From the NCBI GenBank assembly GCA_045601325.1, contig JAZRZI010000011.1, forward strand, positions 1 through 40,948: 40,948 bases of DNA. The letters run 5' to 3'. Numbering within the stretch: the stretch's first letter is position 1; every line of letters starts with the position of its first letter. Origin of the DNA: JAZRZI01 sp045601325 (GTDB lineage: Bacteria; Bacillota_I; Bacilli_A; RFN20; CAG-826). Positions 9,086-18,342 of this stretch are shown in pieces. The notes under the pieces are model-generated. The model had not been told where the DNA came from and searched no databases. It worked only from the letters and a program-made list of their open reading frames with translations. The translations under genes and the position numbers were made by a program.

Positions 9086-10915
9086 ATGTTATTAGAAGAT
9101 GCACTTAACATAGCAAAACAAAAACTTGGAATTAAATACTTCCAAGCTTTAGACATTAGCTATCAATTATCAAATGAAAAAGCTGAACTATCAGTTAAAA
9201 AAGATGGCAATAAGGTTACTATTGTTTACGGACAATTAGCAAGCTTATTCCGTGGCTTAACTCTTATTAAAGAGCATGATGGTGAGTCATCCTTTGACAT
9301 ATCAGTTAAGAAACACTTTAACACAAACGGATATATGGCAGACTGTTCTCGTAATGGTGTGATTAAATTATCCGCACTTAAAGAATTGGTCCTCATTCAG
9401 GCTCTTATGGGTCAAAATAGGCTTTTGCTTTACACAGAAGACACCTATATTCTTGATAAATATCCATTCTTTGGATATATGCGTGGTGGATACACTAAAG
9501 ATGAGATTAAAGAAATTGTTACATACGCTGAATCGTTTGGGGTAGAAATAATTCCATGCATACAAACATTAGGTCACTTGGGCCGTCCTTTAATGTGGGA
9601 TCCAATGATTCCGCTTAGAGATGGACCATCCACTCTTTTAGCAGGTGATGAAAAAGTCTATGAATTCATTGAAGAAATGCTCAAATTCTCTAGGGAATGT
9701 TTCAAATCTACTGAAATCCATATAGGCATGGATGAATCCACTGAAATGGGTTTGGGTAGATATTTGGGTGAACATCCTTATACAGATAGAGTTAAATTAT
9801 TCTGTGATCACTTAGCTAGAGTAATAGGATTATGCAAAAAGTATGATTTTGTTCCTATGATTTGGTCTGATATGTTCTTTAGATTAAATAATAAGAACGA
9901 AGAATACTATCGTGATACACCTCTTCCAGAATCAACTTTGAAGTTAGTCCCTGAAGACATTGAATTAGTCTATTGGGATTATTATCACGATGAAAAGAAA
10001 ATTTACGACGATATGTTCGATTTCCATTACGACATAAACAGACCTGTTATATTTGCAGGTGGTGCTTGGAGATGGAAAGGTTACGCGCCTAGCATTCAAG
10101 GCTCTATGATTCATAGTGTTCCTGCTCTTCAATCTTGTGTTGAAAAGAAATGCAAAAATATCTTTGTTACCGCTTGGGGCGACAATGGTAGTGAATGTTC
10201 TACATTCGCAACTCTTCCAATTATCGCTTTATATTCCGCTGCTGATTATTTTGGAAAATATGATGAAGAATCTGTCGATTCATTATTAAAAGCAGTAACA
10301 GGTGAAACTCTTGAGAGAATGAAGCTCATGGATTTACCTGATATGCCTGATAAGAAGGTTTTAGTGCCACAATATAACCCAAGCAAATTCTTCTTATATC
10401 AAGACCCTATTAACGGCATATTTGATAAGCAAGTTAAAGACCATTTTGCTCTTAATTATAAGGAATTTGCATTGAAATTAGGGGAAGCCGCAAAAGAAAG
10501 TGTGTCATATGGTTATGTATATGATTTGCTCAGCAAGTTATGCGATGTTCTCACTTATAAAGTTGATTTAGGTGTGAGACTTAGAAAGTTCTACAAAGAA
10601 GGAAATAAACAAGGCTTACAATCTATTATCGACGTTGATGTAAAGACAATACTCACAAAGATTGAGATATTTAGAAAAGCTGTTCGTTTACAATGGAACA
10701 AAGAAAATAAACAAACTGGATATGATGTTCTTGATGGAAGGCTAGGCTACTTATCAAATAGAATTGAAACCACACAAATTCTTATCGAAGAATACCTAAC
10801 TGGTAAGATTGAAAAGATTGAAGAACTCGAAGTTGAAGTTCTACCATTCAATGGATACGATTATGAAATTTGTTGGAACTGGTGGATGGGAACAGTAACC
10901 ACTCATAACTTATAA
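9086..10915 (+). CDS. GH20-like beta-N-acetylhexosaminidase, cytoplasmic
   Basis: Likely removes terminal GlcNAc or GalNAc from imported oligosaccharides. A small alpha/beta domain (about residues 1-80, as in GH20b) precedes a TIM barrel that opens with MADCSRNG. The catalytic pair is D216-E217 in HIGMDEST; GH20 enzymes normally read HxGxDE here, and the Asp orients the substrate acetamido group while the Glu is acid/base. There is no signal peptide, so it acts inside the cell. It is the last gene of the import operon, 15 bases after the lipoprotein and directly before a bidirectional terminator. The Met in HIGMDE is unusual compared with the common Gly. Confidence 0.8.
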   Translation: MLLEDALNIAKQKLGIKYFQALDISYQLSNEKAELSVKKDGNKVTIVYGQLASLFRGLTLIKEHDGESSFDISVKKHFNTNGYMADCSRNGVIKLSALKELVLIQALMGQNRLLLYTEDTYILDKYPFFGYMRGGYTKDEIKEIVTYAESFGVEIIPCIQTLGHLGRPLMWDPMIPLRDGPSTLLAGDEKVYEFIEEMLKFSRECFKSTEIHIGMDESTEMGLGRYLGEHPYTDRVKLFCDHLARVIGLCKKYDFVPMIWSDMFFRLNNKNEEYYRDTPLPESTLKLVPEDIELVYWDYYHDEKKIYDDMFDFHYDINRPVIFAGGAWRWKGYAPSIQGSMIHSVPALQSCVEKKCKNIFVTAWGDNGSECSTFATLPIIALYSAADYFGKYDEESVDSLLKAVTGETLERMKLMDLPDMPDKKVLVPQYNPSKFFLYQDPINGIFDKQVKDHFALNYKEFALKLGEAAKESVSYGYVYDLLSKLCDVLTYKVDLGVRLRKFYKEGNKQGLQSIIDVDVKTILTKIEIFRKAVRLQWNKENKQTGYDVLDGRLGYLSNRIETTQILIEEYLTGKIEKIEELEVEVLPFNGYDYEICWNWWMGTVTTHNL

Positions 10916-10924
10916 ATTGAAATT

Positions 10925-10956
10925 AAAACCCAAGTTTTGATGCTTGGGTTTTGTTT
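10925..10956. terminator. Bidirectional terminator between convergent genes
   Basis: Perfect 10-bp stem (AAAACCCAAG at 10925-10934 with CTTGGGTTTT at 10943-10952) with an 8-base loop. T-rich on the plus side and A-rich before it, so it can serve both the GH20 gene and the ROK gene on the other strand. Confidence 0.85.
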
Positions 10957-12203
10957 TAGATATTTTCGCCAAATGATTCTGAGATATCGTAATCTTGAGA
11001 ACCACTCTTTTGGTTGGTAATTTTTTCTAATCTATTTAAAAAATAAATGTTATTTGCTTGATACATTGCTCCTAATAATGAAGCAGGAGTTTCTAATGAA
11101 GAGAATAGGATTTTGCTTCCGAATGTGCTTCTATCAAACTCGTTGATGTATTTAAGCAATAAGTCTTTAAATTTAGGACCTAATTTATTAAATGAACCTT
11201 CAATAATGACATATTCTAAATCTAATAAATCACAATAAGCGATGATTTGGATTGCGTCCTTTTTAATATAGCCATTAACAATCTTTGTAACTGTTGGTTC
11301 TTCTTTTTGATATAAGTCTATGATTTTGTCTTTATTAATAAAGACATCTTTCTTGTAAACGTTTATTGTTGGATCTGCTTCTTGAATATCGTGAGCGATA
11401 TATTCAAATCCATATAACATGTTTCTATTTTCTTTGCATATCGGATCAGCATCAAGATTTAGGTTTGTTAATTCACCAGAGAAACCACTTTTGCCTTGAT
11501 ATAACTTTCCATTAAATGAGAAGGACATACCAACTGCATTACCAATGTGAAGGAATAAATAGTTCTTCGCATCACTTGGAATGCAACCATAAATTTTTTC
11601 GCCAACCATACTGATTTTAGCGTCGTTATATAAGTGAGTTGGCACACCAAATTCATTAAAGAAATATGTAAGTGGTGATAATTTATTATATGTTTGAATC
11701 TTACTTGACCATTTGATTTCGCCAGTTTTGCTATAGATCATACCAGGACAAGAAATGCAGATGCCTAATAAAGGTCTTCCGCCCACATCAGGAGATTTTA
11801 ATAATCTCTTTAGCATATCACCTAATAAATAAATATCAGTTTCTTGAAAGTGATCTTCAGGTGCGTATGTGTCCTGAATCACTAAATGTGAATCTAAATC
11901 ACATATCGCCACACATAGCTTGTGCCTCGATAAGTCAATAGCAGCAGTAACACCTATAGAAGTATTAATTTTGACATTAACAGGTGTTCTTCCTCTAGAA
12001 GCGTTTTTACTTTTCTTTCTATATTTAGTAACAACGTTATTCTCTTCGAGTTCGTCGATGATTTTACTAATTGCAGTAAAGGAAACATTAAGCCTTTCCG
12101 CTAAAGCGTTTAAAGATTGAGGTCCTTTTTTTAAAGTGGATAAGACTTTAATTTGATTTGAGACACGTAAGTTATTTTGATTTTCAAATGTTTGCATGTC
12201 CAT
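10956..12203 (-). CDS. ROK-family transcriptional regulator
   Basis: Probable sugar-responsive repressor of the flanking glycan genes. An N-terminal winged helix (about residues 15-65: SLNALAERLNVSFTAISKIIDEL) is followed by an actin-like ROK domain beginning VTAAIDLSRHKLCVAICD. It is divergent from the GH36 gene and convergent with the import operon. The usual ROK zinc motif (CxCGxxGC) is not present: the matching region reads DADPICKENRNMLYG. It may therefore bind its ligand differently or have lost sugar-kinase-like chemistry. There is no clear ribosome site. A TATAAG box abuts the first ATG, so the second ATG (residue 3) is possibly the true start. Confidence 0.82.
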   Translation of the reverse strand: MDMQTFENQNNLRVSNQIKVLSTLKKGPQSLNALAERLNVSFTAISKIIDELEENNVVTKYRKKSKNASRGRTPVNVKINTSIGVTAAIDLSRHKLCVAICDLDSHLVIQDTYAPEDHFQETDIYLLGDMLKRLLKSPDVGGRPLLGICISCPGMIYSKTGEIKWSSKIQTYNKLSPLTYFFNEFGVPTHLYNDAKISMVGEKIYGCIPSDAKNYLFLHIGNAVGMSFSFNGKLYQGKSGFSGELTNLNLDADPICKENRNMLYGFEYIAHDIQEADPTINVYKKDVFINKDKIIDLYQKEEPTVTKIVNGYIKKDAIQIIAYCDLLDLEYVIIEGSFNKLGPKFKDLLLKYINEFDRSTFGSKILFSSLETPASLLGAMYQANNIYFLNRLEKITNQKSGSQDYDISESFGENI

Positions 12204-12319
12204 ATCTTATAACATAATTTTTCTAATAACAAACTAATAATGTTTGAAATATTGTTATATATCTTCTTTTTTGTATCAAATAGTGAGAGAAAAATGTAAA
12301 ATAATTAAGAGGATTTTTT
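12204..12319. promoter_or_regulatory. Divergent control region between the ROK regulator and GH36
   Basis: It holds both promoters. An inverted repeat ATAACAA (12226-12232) / TTGTTAT (12252-12258) sits near the centre and is a candidate operator. TGTAAAAT near 12295-12302 could be the -10 for GH36, followed by an AAGAGGA ribosome site. A TTTTTTG...AAATAGTGnGA motif (about 12267-12290) recurs upstream of the import operon (1579-1600). All are pattern-based calls. Confidence 0.45.
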
Positions 12320-14410
12320 ATGGGAAAAAAGTTTTCTATTAAGTATTCAGGTTTAAGACTAGATTTTGAAATAACTAAAGAGAAGAAAATTGTCCTTCTT
12401 TATTGTGGTGAAGAATCAAAAAGAAAAAGAAAAGTATTCGAAGAGGTTTTAAAACCTTTTAATACCTTTGTAGAAGCTGATTATCTTCCTAACAAAGAGA
12501 ATAAGCATAGAGGTTTAAAACTTGCTCAAACTGCATATGGTATGACATACCGTTATGTTAGACATAGTTTATTAGAAAACGATAAAGGGCAAGAACTTAT
12601 TATTGTTACAACAAACAAAGTTCTTACAATTGAAACCCATATCCAACTTTATAAAGATATAAAAGCTTTGTCTTCATTTAATGTTGTTAAAAATGTTTGT
12701 AAATCTTCTTTAGATTTGCTTTATGTTTCCAGTTTCTACCAACAAGGTTTATTTGCAAGTAATAGCGATAAGACTTTCTTATACCAAGCCTCTAACAGTT
12801 GGCATGTAGAGGCTCAATGGCACAAGCACAGCTTTAGAGAGTTAGGCATTATTAATGGTAACAATAACACTTCCATGGGACGTTATTCCATTAATAACAC
12901 TGGAAGCTGGTCTACAAAAGAACATCTCCCAATGGTAGTTATTGAAGATAAATCAAGAAAATCCGCAACATTAGTTCAAATTGAAAATAATGGTTCATGG
13001 CATATTGAAATTGGCGACTATATTAACGAAGTATATGTTTCTGCTTCAGGCCCTGAATTCTATGACAACCAATGGCTAAAAGTATTGAATCCAAATGATA
13101 CATTTACGACATGTCAAGCAACCTTAACTTTTGGTAAAGACTTTGAAGAAACAATTCAAGAAATTACTAAAGTTAGAAGGGTTTTACGTAGAAATAGCAA
13201 TGATTTAGAAACTTTACCAATTATTTATAACGATTATATGCATGCTTTGTGGGATACTCAAACCACAGAACTTATCTTGCCTTTAGTGGATGTTGCTAGT
13301 GCGGTTAATTGTGAAGAATTCTGCATGGACGCTGGCTGGTTTGCAAATGGAAGCGACTGGTGGAGCATCTTGGGCAAATGGGAAGAATTTCCTGAGAATT
13401 TCCCAGGTGGCTTTATTAAAGTTTTTGATTATATAAGAAGCAAAAATATGAAGGCTGGTATCTGGTTTGAAATCGAAGCTGTTGGTGTTGATTCTCCAAT
13501 CTTAGAAATTATGGATGATTCTTGGTTCTTCCAAATCAATGGCAAGCCAATCGTGAATAATAATCGTTATCAACTTAACTTTGCTAATCCTAAAGTATAC
13601 GAATATGCATTGGGAGTTATTGATAAAGCAATGTCTTTATATCATCTTGATTATATTAAGATTGATTATAACGTCGATGCAGGTATCGGAAATAGTTATG
13701 AAAGCGATTCATTAGGTGATGGATTATTAAGACACAATAGAGCGTATATCCGTTGGCTTAATGAAGTTATGGATAAATACCCAAATCTCACAATTGAAAA
13801 CTGTGGTTCTGGTGGTTGCCGTATGGATTACGAAATACTCAAATTATGTCCTATCCAATCTACATCCGACCAAACAAATTATAGAAAATATCCATATCTC
13901 TCTACAAACGTATTAACAGCTTGCCCTCCTGAGCAAGCCGCTGTTTGGAGTTATCCTTTAAACGATTACGAAAAGATTATGCCTACCGATGAAGTGGTAG
14001 TGATGAATATGTGTAATGCAATGCTTGGTAGAATTCACCTTGCCAGCTTTCTTAACAAACTTCCAGAATCTCAACTTGATTTAATTAGAGAAGGTTTGGC
14101 TTTTTATAAATCAATTGCAGAGATGAAAATACATTCTATTCCTTTCTTCCCAAAAGGCACTTCTGAGTTCTTTTCTAAGGAAGTTATAGGTGGAATTATG
14201 GATGACAAAACAGGCGTTCTTGGGGTTTGGAATACTTCAGGAAAGTCTAAATCGATAAAAGTCAATTTATCTAAGTATGATTTCAAAGATTTAGAAGTCG
14301 GATATCCAACTTCATTATCAACAAATTGGTCTTATGATAAAGATAAGAAAGTCTTGGAAGTTTTCTTCCCTGAAGACTATGGCGGACGTATCTTTAAATT
14401 CTGTAGATAG
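12320..14410 (+). CDS. GH36-type alpha-galactosidase (or alpha-N-acetylgalactosaminidase)
   Basis: Cleaves terminal alpha-galactosyl (or alpha-GalNAc) units from imported sugars by a retaining mechanism. An N-terminal beta-sandwich (about 1-300) is followed by a TIM barrel with CMDAGWF, the nucleophile D449 in YIKIDYN, ENCGSGGCRMD and the acid/base D517 in SDQTNY, all GH36 hallmarks. 696 residues is normal. There is no signal peptide, so it is cytoplasmic. AAGAGGA precedes the start codon. Its own terminator follows. Divergent placement from the ROK gene points to local control. Substrate cannot be settled by sequence alone. Confidence 0.88.
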   Translation: MGKKFSIKYSGLRLDFEITKEKKIVLLYCGEESKRKRKVFEEVLKPFNTFVEADYLPNKENKHRGLKLAQTAYGMTYRYVRHSLLENDKGQELIIVTTNKVLTIETHIQLYKDIKALSSFNVVKNVCKSSLDLLYVSSFYQQGLFASNSDKTFLYQASNSWHVEAQWHKHSFRELGIINGNNNTSMGRYSINNTGSWSTKEHLPMVVIEDKSRKSATLVQIENNGSWHIEIGDYINEVYVSASGPEFYDNQWLKVLNPNDTFTTCQATLTFGKDFEETIQEITKVRRVLRRNSNDLETLPIIYNDYMHALWDTQTTELILPLVDVASAVNCEEFCMDAGWFANGSDWWSILGKWEEFPENFPGGFIKVFDYIRSKNMKAGIWFEIEAVGVDSPILEIMDDSWFFQINGKPIVNNNRYQLNFANPKVYEYALGVIDKAMSLYHLDYIKIDYNVDAGIGNSYESDSLGDGLLRHNRAYIRWLNEVMDKYPNLTIENCGSGGCRMDYEILKLCPIQSTSDQTNYRKYPYLSTNVLTACPPEQAAVWSYPLNDYEKIMPTDEVVVMNMCNAMLGRIHLASFLNKLPESQLDLIREGLAFYKSIAEMKIHSIPFFPKGTSEFFSKEVIGGIMDDKTGVLGVWNTSGKSKSIKVNLSKYDFKDLEVGYPTSLSTNWSYDKDKKVLEVFFPEDYGGRIFKFCR

Positions 14411-14454
14411 ATTCTAAAAATTATTACTATTTTGATATTTTTTATACAGTATTG

Positions 14455-14483
14455 AACTTCACTATATATAGTGGAGTTTTTTT
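14455..14483 (+). terminator. Rho-independent terminator after GH36
   Basis: Stem AACTTCACTA (14455-14464) with TAGTGGAGTT (14469-14478), loop TATA, one G-U pair, running into TTTTTTT. Confidence 0.85.
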
Positions 14484-14545
14484 ATTTATATATGCAATTT
14501 TAACTTTTGACCTTTTTATGATATAAAAATATTGAGGTTTATTTT

Positions 14546-14993
14546 ATGAAAAAACGACTATTATTGTGTTTTGTTTTGCTCACACCGATATTAGTTGGCT
14601 GTGGTAAACAAAAAACACCACACGAACATAATTTCGTTAACCAAGTTACTAGGAAAGTTCACAAAGGATAGTGATGAAAGCTATCAAAAAGTTGCTGAAA
14701 ATAGTTTGGGTGTTGCTTTCTCGATGAATGATAAGACATACGTGGACTATGTTGATGATAACAAAAACATGTGGCTTCTCAATAAACTATTCTTATACAA
14801 AATGATTAAATTAGATTGTTACTTCATGTTAACTCATGATCCTGATAGTTATTATAACAAAGCAACTAATAAAACCCTTGATGATAGTAATTATGCAAAA
14901 GAATTGAAATTTATTCATAAAGACAACACTATGCATAGATATGATTGGGATAGTATGATTAATGTATATCCTAAGAAGGCGGATTATAAATGA
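14546..14993 (+). pseudogene. Small lipoprotein gene interrupted by a frameshift
   Basis: The ATG at 14546 opens a short frame with a clear lipoprotein signal (MKKRLLLCFVLLTPILVGCG) that stops after 41 codons. The rest of a plausible protein (about 110 residues) continues in another frame to 14993, starting from the overlapping ATG at 14595 if read alone. One extra base, most easily in the A6 run near 14610, would explain the break. No family recognised for the body. It overlaps the next gene by four bases (ATGA), so the pair was probably co-translated. It could be a true pseudogene, phase variation at the A tract, or a sequence error. Confidence 0.6.
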
Positions 14994-15844
14994 TAGATGA
15001 TAAAATTAAAACATACGAAGAATTAATAAAAAAAGCTGACAAATGTCATTTTTGCCCTTTTGAAGTTTATCGAGATAACATCGATGGCTTTAAAAAATAT
15101 GGAATTGGATTAGAGTATTTGGTTCAAAAAAATCACGAATTTGTTGATAGTTGGTTTGATTTTACTGTTCAAGCAGCGGATGACGGCAAGAAGAATTCGA
15201 ACATGTGCAAGTTTGTGTCAGGAAGGTTTCGATGCTTAATTAGCTTTTATGTTTTTCCTGATAAAGACTATTTAACTAGATTAACCGAATTATTTGAAAA
15301 ATTAGTTAGTGATGAATATTTTGATATTACTTGTAAATCATATTATCCTCAGCCACTCGATAGATATCCTGAACCTAATAGATATGTTTTGATTGTGAAT
15401 ACACGTTATTTCCATAACTCTCGTAATGGTGTCTATTATGGCATGGCAGATGAAGATGATGATGCCTTATTCATTGGTTTACTTCCATATCTATATCAAC
15501 ATAACTACAAGGATTTATATGAAAGAGTATTTTACTGTATATTCAAAATTGTTAAAGCTAATTCTTATATGATGCTTATGACTGTCGTTTCGTTATTTAG
15601 CTTTACCAAACTTAACGACAAAGAAAAATACGATTTGTTATTTAATGAATTGTCTAAAAATAAGGATCTTATGGATTTCTTAAAGAAACATCTATATGAC
15701 GAATTATATGATCATAATCAACATGAAAGTGATGTCATACTTCAAGATTATAATTTTCTTAGAAATCAATATGATTCAAAAAAACTTATCGAACTTAGAG
15801 AAGTATTGCCTTTATTAGATTTAGTTATAGATGAGAAAGATTGA
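14990..15844 (+). CDS. Uncharacterised cytoplasmic protein
   Basis: No family recognised. 284 residues, soluble, rich in Tyr, Asp and Lys, without signal peptide or membrane helix. An N-terminal CHFC pair (about residues 18-21) and a central acidic run (ADEDDDALF) stand out. The last 130 residues look helical. An AAGGCGG site lies 8 bases upstream, and the start overlaps the stop of the frameshifted lipoprotein, implying a linked role. The next gene, a transporter permease, has its own promoter. Confidence 0.6.
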   Translation: MIDDKIKTYEELIKKADKCHFCPFEVYRDNIDGFKKYGIGLEYLVQKNHEFVDSWFDFTVQAADDGKKNSNMCKFVSGRFRCLISFYVFPDKDYLTRLTELFEKLVSDEYFDITCKSYYPQPLDRYPEPNRYVLIVNTRYFHNSRNGVYYGMADEDDDALFIGLLPYLYQHNYKDLYERVFYCIFKIVKANSYMMLMTVVSLFSFTKLNDKEKYDLLFNELSKNKDLMDFLKKHLYDELYDHNQHESDVILQDYNFLRNQYDSKKLIELREVLPLLDLVIDEKD

Positions 15845-15900
15845 TATTGTTTGATTCCAAGTCAATCTAAATACTTATTAGTGTTTTGAAATTATTAATA

Positions 15901-15906
15901 TATAAT
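15901..15906 (+). promoter_or_regulatory. -10 box of the ABC permease gene
   Basis: A perfect TATAAT ends 9 bases before the ATG at 15916. No ribosome site lies between them and the -35 (TTAGTG, 17 bases up) is poor. A start site about 7 bases downstream would give a nearly leaderless message. Confidence 0.45.
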
Positions 15907-15915
15907 ATTTTCACT

Positions 15916-18342
15916 ATGGGAATATTGTTTAAATATATTGCTAGAAGCATAAAGAAAAATATCGTTCCAGCGATATTAATTTTTTTATCAATTGCATTTA
16001 GTTCAGCTGCTTTATATTTAAATTTGAACATTTCTCAAGATGTAGTCGAGGTTTCTCAAAAAGCATTTAAAGGAACTTCTGGTGGCTATGACCTTAGAGT
16101 GGAAATTGACGATGGCTATGAACTTGTTGATGATTCTTTGAAACTTGATGAGGCAACTTCCTTACTTTTTATCTCTTATGATATAAAAGATTCCTTACTA
16201 GAAGAAAAAAACATTCATCAACTTGGTATAAGAACAAATGTTAATGAAATATTAGATTGTGAGATGATTTCTTTAAAAGAAGGAACCCTTCCTCAAAGTA
16301 TTAATGAAGCAATTATTAGCGAATCTAAAGCTGAACTATATAGTTATAGCGTTGGAGATATTATTGAGTTCGATTCACAAGAATATATTGTTACCGCGAT
16401 TGCTGGATCATTAGGATATTTTGGTAATGAGATGCCCAATGTTATTGAGATTATCTCGCCTTATATATCAGGAAGTAAGACTACTACATTCCTTATCGAT
16501 ACCGAAATGGACCCGGAAGAATGTTATAAAAAATTAGAAAGTGAACACGAAGGATGGGATGTTGATCCTTTTGAAGAAAATTTATTTATTAACTATACCG
16601 GTGCGATTAGGGCAGTACTAATTATCGTTATATTAATCACGATGCTTTTAGGTGGATTTATTATCTATACAGTAACTAGTATGATGATCGATTCTAGAAT
16701 GTCCGCAATGGCATCGTTTAGAAGTGTAGGTGCCACCAAACATAAAGTCGATTCTTTATTAATTTTAGAATGTTTGTTTTATGGCGTTTTAGGTAGTGCT
16801 TTTGGCCTAGCTCTAGGTGAAATCAGCAGGCATTTACTTGTTTCTGGAATTACTAAAACAGCTTTAAAATCATCCATAAATCTTTTATATCTTCTTATTT
16901 GTTTTCTTTTTGGGATTATTTTAGAAATCGTTATTGTGGGTATTTCTTTAGTAAGAAAAAGACCATTATCAATTAAGGAAATCTTATTTAAAAAACCATC
17001 CACAAAGGATGTTAGTAAGCTTCCTTGCTTTATTGTTGGTATGACAATTCTTTGTTTGTCGATAATCTTATACGTATTAAATAGAAACTATAATCTTATT
17101 ATCAACTTTGTAGCGTTATTTATTTCTATAGTTTCCGTTGTTTTGCTTCTTCCATATCTAACAAGTTTAATTGCTTCTTTATTTAATAAGATTGCTATCA
17201 ACAAAAAACATGGAAATGTGTATCTCGCTAGTAATAACTTAAAGTCTTCTAAAATATCAAAAAACAATGTCTCATTATTAACTATTGTTTTAAGCTTGTC
17301 CTTAGTTGTTTGCTTCATTAGCGGATCAATGAATTCATACTACAAAGAATATGAGCAACGCTTTCCTTATGATGCAGTTATTAAGACTACTGATGTTACT
17401 GATAGCGAGCTTCTCGAACTAGCCACATTAAAGGGTGTAGGAAAGGTTACTCCTGAATATTGGAGATATATTCGTTACACAGATATCAATGGTGTCAGCT
17501 CTAAGCAACCAGTTACATTTGTTAAAGCTGATGAAGATACATATGGAATTAACGTTGACTCTTCTTTGGTAGAAGTTTTAAAACCTAACGAAATCATCAT
17601 TGATAAAATGTTTGCAAAAAGCATAGATGCATCTATCGGAAAAACATTATCTTTTTCATTTCCTAAGGATGGCAATTATCATGCATTTTCAGGAAAGATA
17701 GTGGGGTATTGTGACTCATCTATCTTCAATATTAAAAGGGCTACTGTGATTATGAATATCACTGACTTTAAGTCTAACATTACTCCTTCTCCTAGAATCA
17801 TTGGTGTTTCTTTACAAGAAGGATATTCTCTTAGCGAATTAATGTCCATTTTAGGATTGCTACCTTACGAGTATCAAGGAAGAGACATTATGGTGTTTAC
17901 AAAAGAAGCCTTCCTAGGCGAGGAATTATCCACTATTAAGGAATCCATGACTTTAGTGAAAATGTTGCCTGTTTTGGTTGTAATACTTGCTTTCTTTGGC
18001 TTATTAAATAATCAACTAGTTATGTTTAGCAAGAAAAAGAAAGAATATGCGACTTTGTATTCAACGTGCTGTGGCAAATCCGATTTAGTGAAAATGTTAT
18101 TTTTTGAATTGTTAGTCACTATTGTTTTGGGGTTAGTGTTTGCTTCACTATTCTCAATTCTATTAACCAACATAGTTAGGGATATTATTTATACTTTAAT
18201 GATGTATGTTGCTATCAAAGTAACATTGATCGAATCTTTGGTGGTGGTTGTTTCCGCTATCATATTGATTTCAGCATCATTAATAATTGCAAATAGACTT
18301 ATCAAAAAAATAAACATAGTGGAGGAATTGAAATATGAATAA
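15916..18342 (+). CDS. ABC transporter permease, MacB/FtsX type
   Basis: Large membrane subunit of an exporter or mechanotransmitting ABC system, paired with the ATPase that follows. One membrane helix near the N-terminus precedes an extracellular domain (about residues 40-230). Then comes an FtsX domain with three helices (about 235-360, including a segment like MASFRSVGATKHKV), further helices, a second external domain, and a final FtsX domain (about 670-800). I start at 15916; the frame extends to a TTG at 15886, but a TATAAT promoter box lies between. Systems of this layout often export peptides or provide resistance. The substrate is unknown. Confidence 0.82.
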   Translation: MGILFKYIARSIKKNIVPAILIFLSIAFSSAALYLNLNISQDVVEVSQKAFKGTSGGYDLRVEIDDGYELVDDSLKLDEATSLLFISYDIKDSLLEEKNIHQLGIRTNVNEILDCEMISLKEGTLPQSINEAIISESKAELYSYSVGDIIEFDSQEYIVTAIAGSLGYFGNEMPNVIEIISPYISGSKTTTFLIDTEMDPEECYKKLESEHEGWDVDPFEENLFINYTGAIRAVLIIVILITMLLGGFIIYTVTSMMIDSRMSAMASFRSVGATKHKVDSLLILECLFYGVLGSAFGLALGEISRHLLVSGITKTALKSSINLLYLLICFLFGIILEIVIVGISLVRKRPLSIKEILFKKPSTKDVSKLPCFIVGMTILCLSIILYVLNRNYNLIINFVALFISIVSVVLLLPYLTSLIASLFNKIAINKKHGNVYLASNNLKSSKISKNNVSLLTIVLSLSLVVCFISGSMNSYYKEYEQRFPYDAVIKTTDVTDSELLELATLKGVGKVTPEYWRYIRYTDINGVSSKQPVTFVKADEDTYGINVDSSLVEVLKPNEIIIDKMFAKSIDASIGKTLSFSFPKDGNYHAFSGKIVGYCDSSIFNIKRATVIMNITDFKSNITPSPRIIGVSLQEGYSLSELMSILGLLPYEYQGRDIMVFTKEAFLGEELSTIKESMTLVKMLPVLVVILAFFGLLNNQLVMFSKKKKEYATLYSTCCGKSDLVKMLFFELLVTIVLGLVFASLFSILLTNIVRDIIYTLMMYVAIKVTLIESLVVVVSAIILISASLIIANRLIKKINIVEELKYE

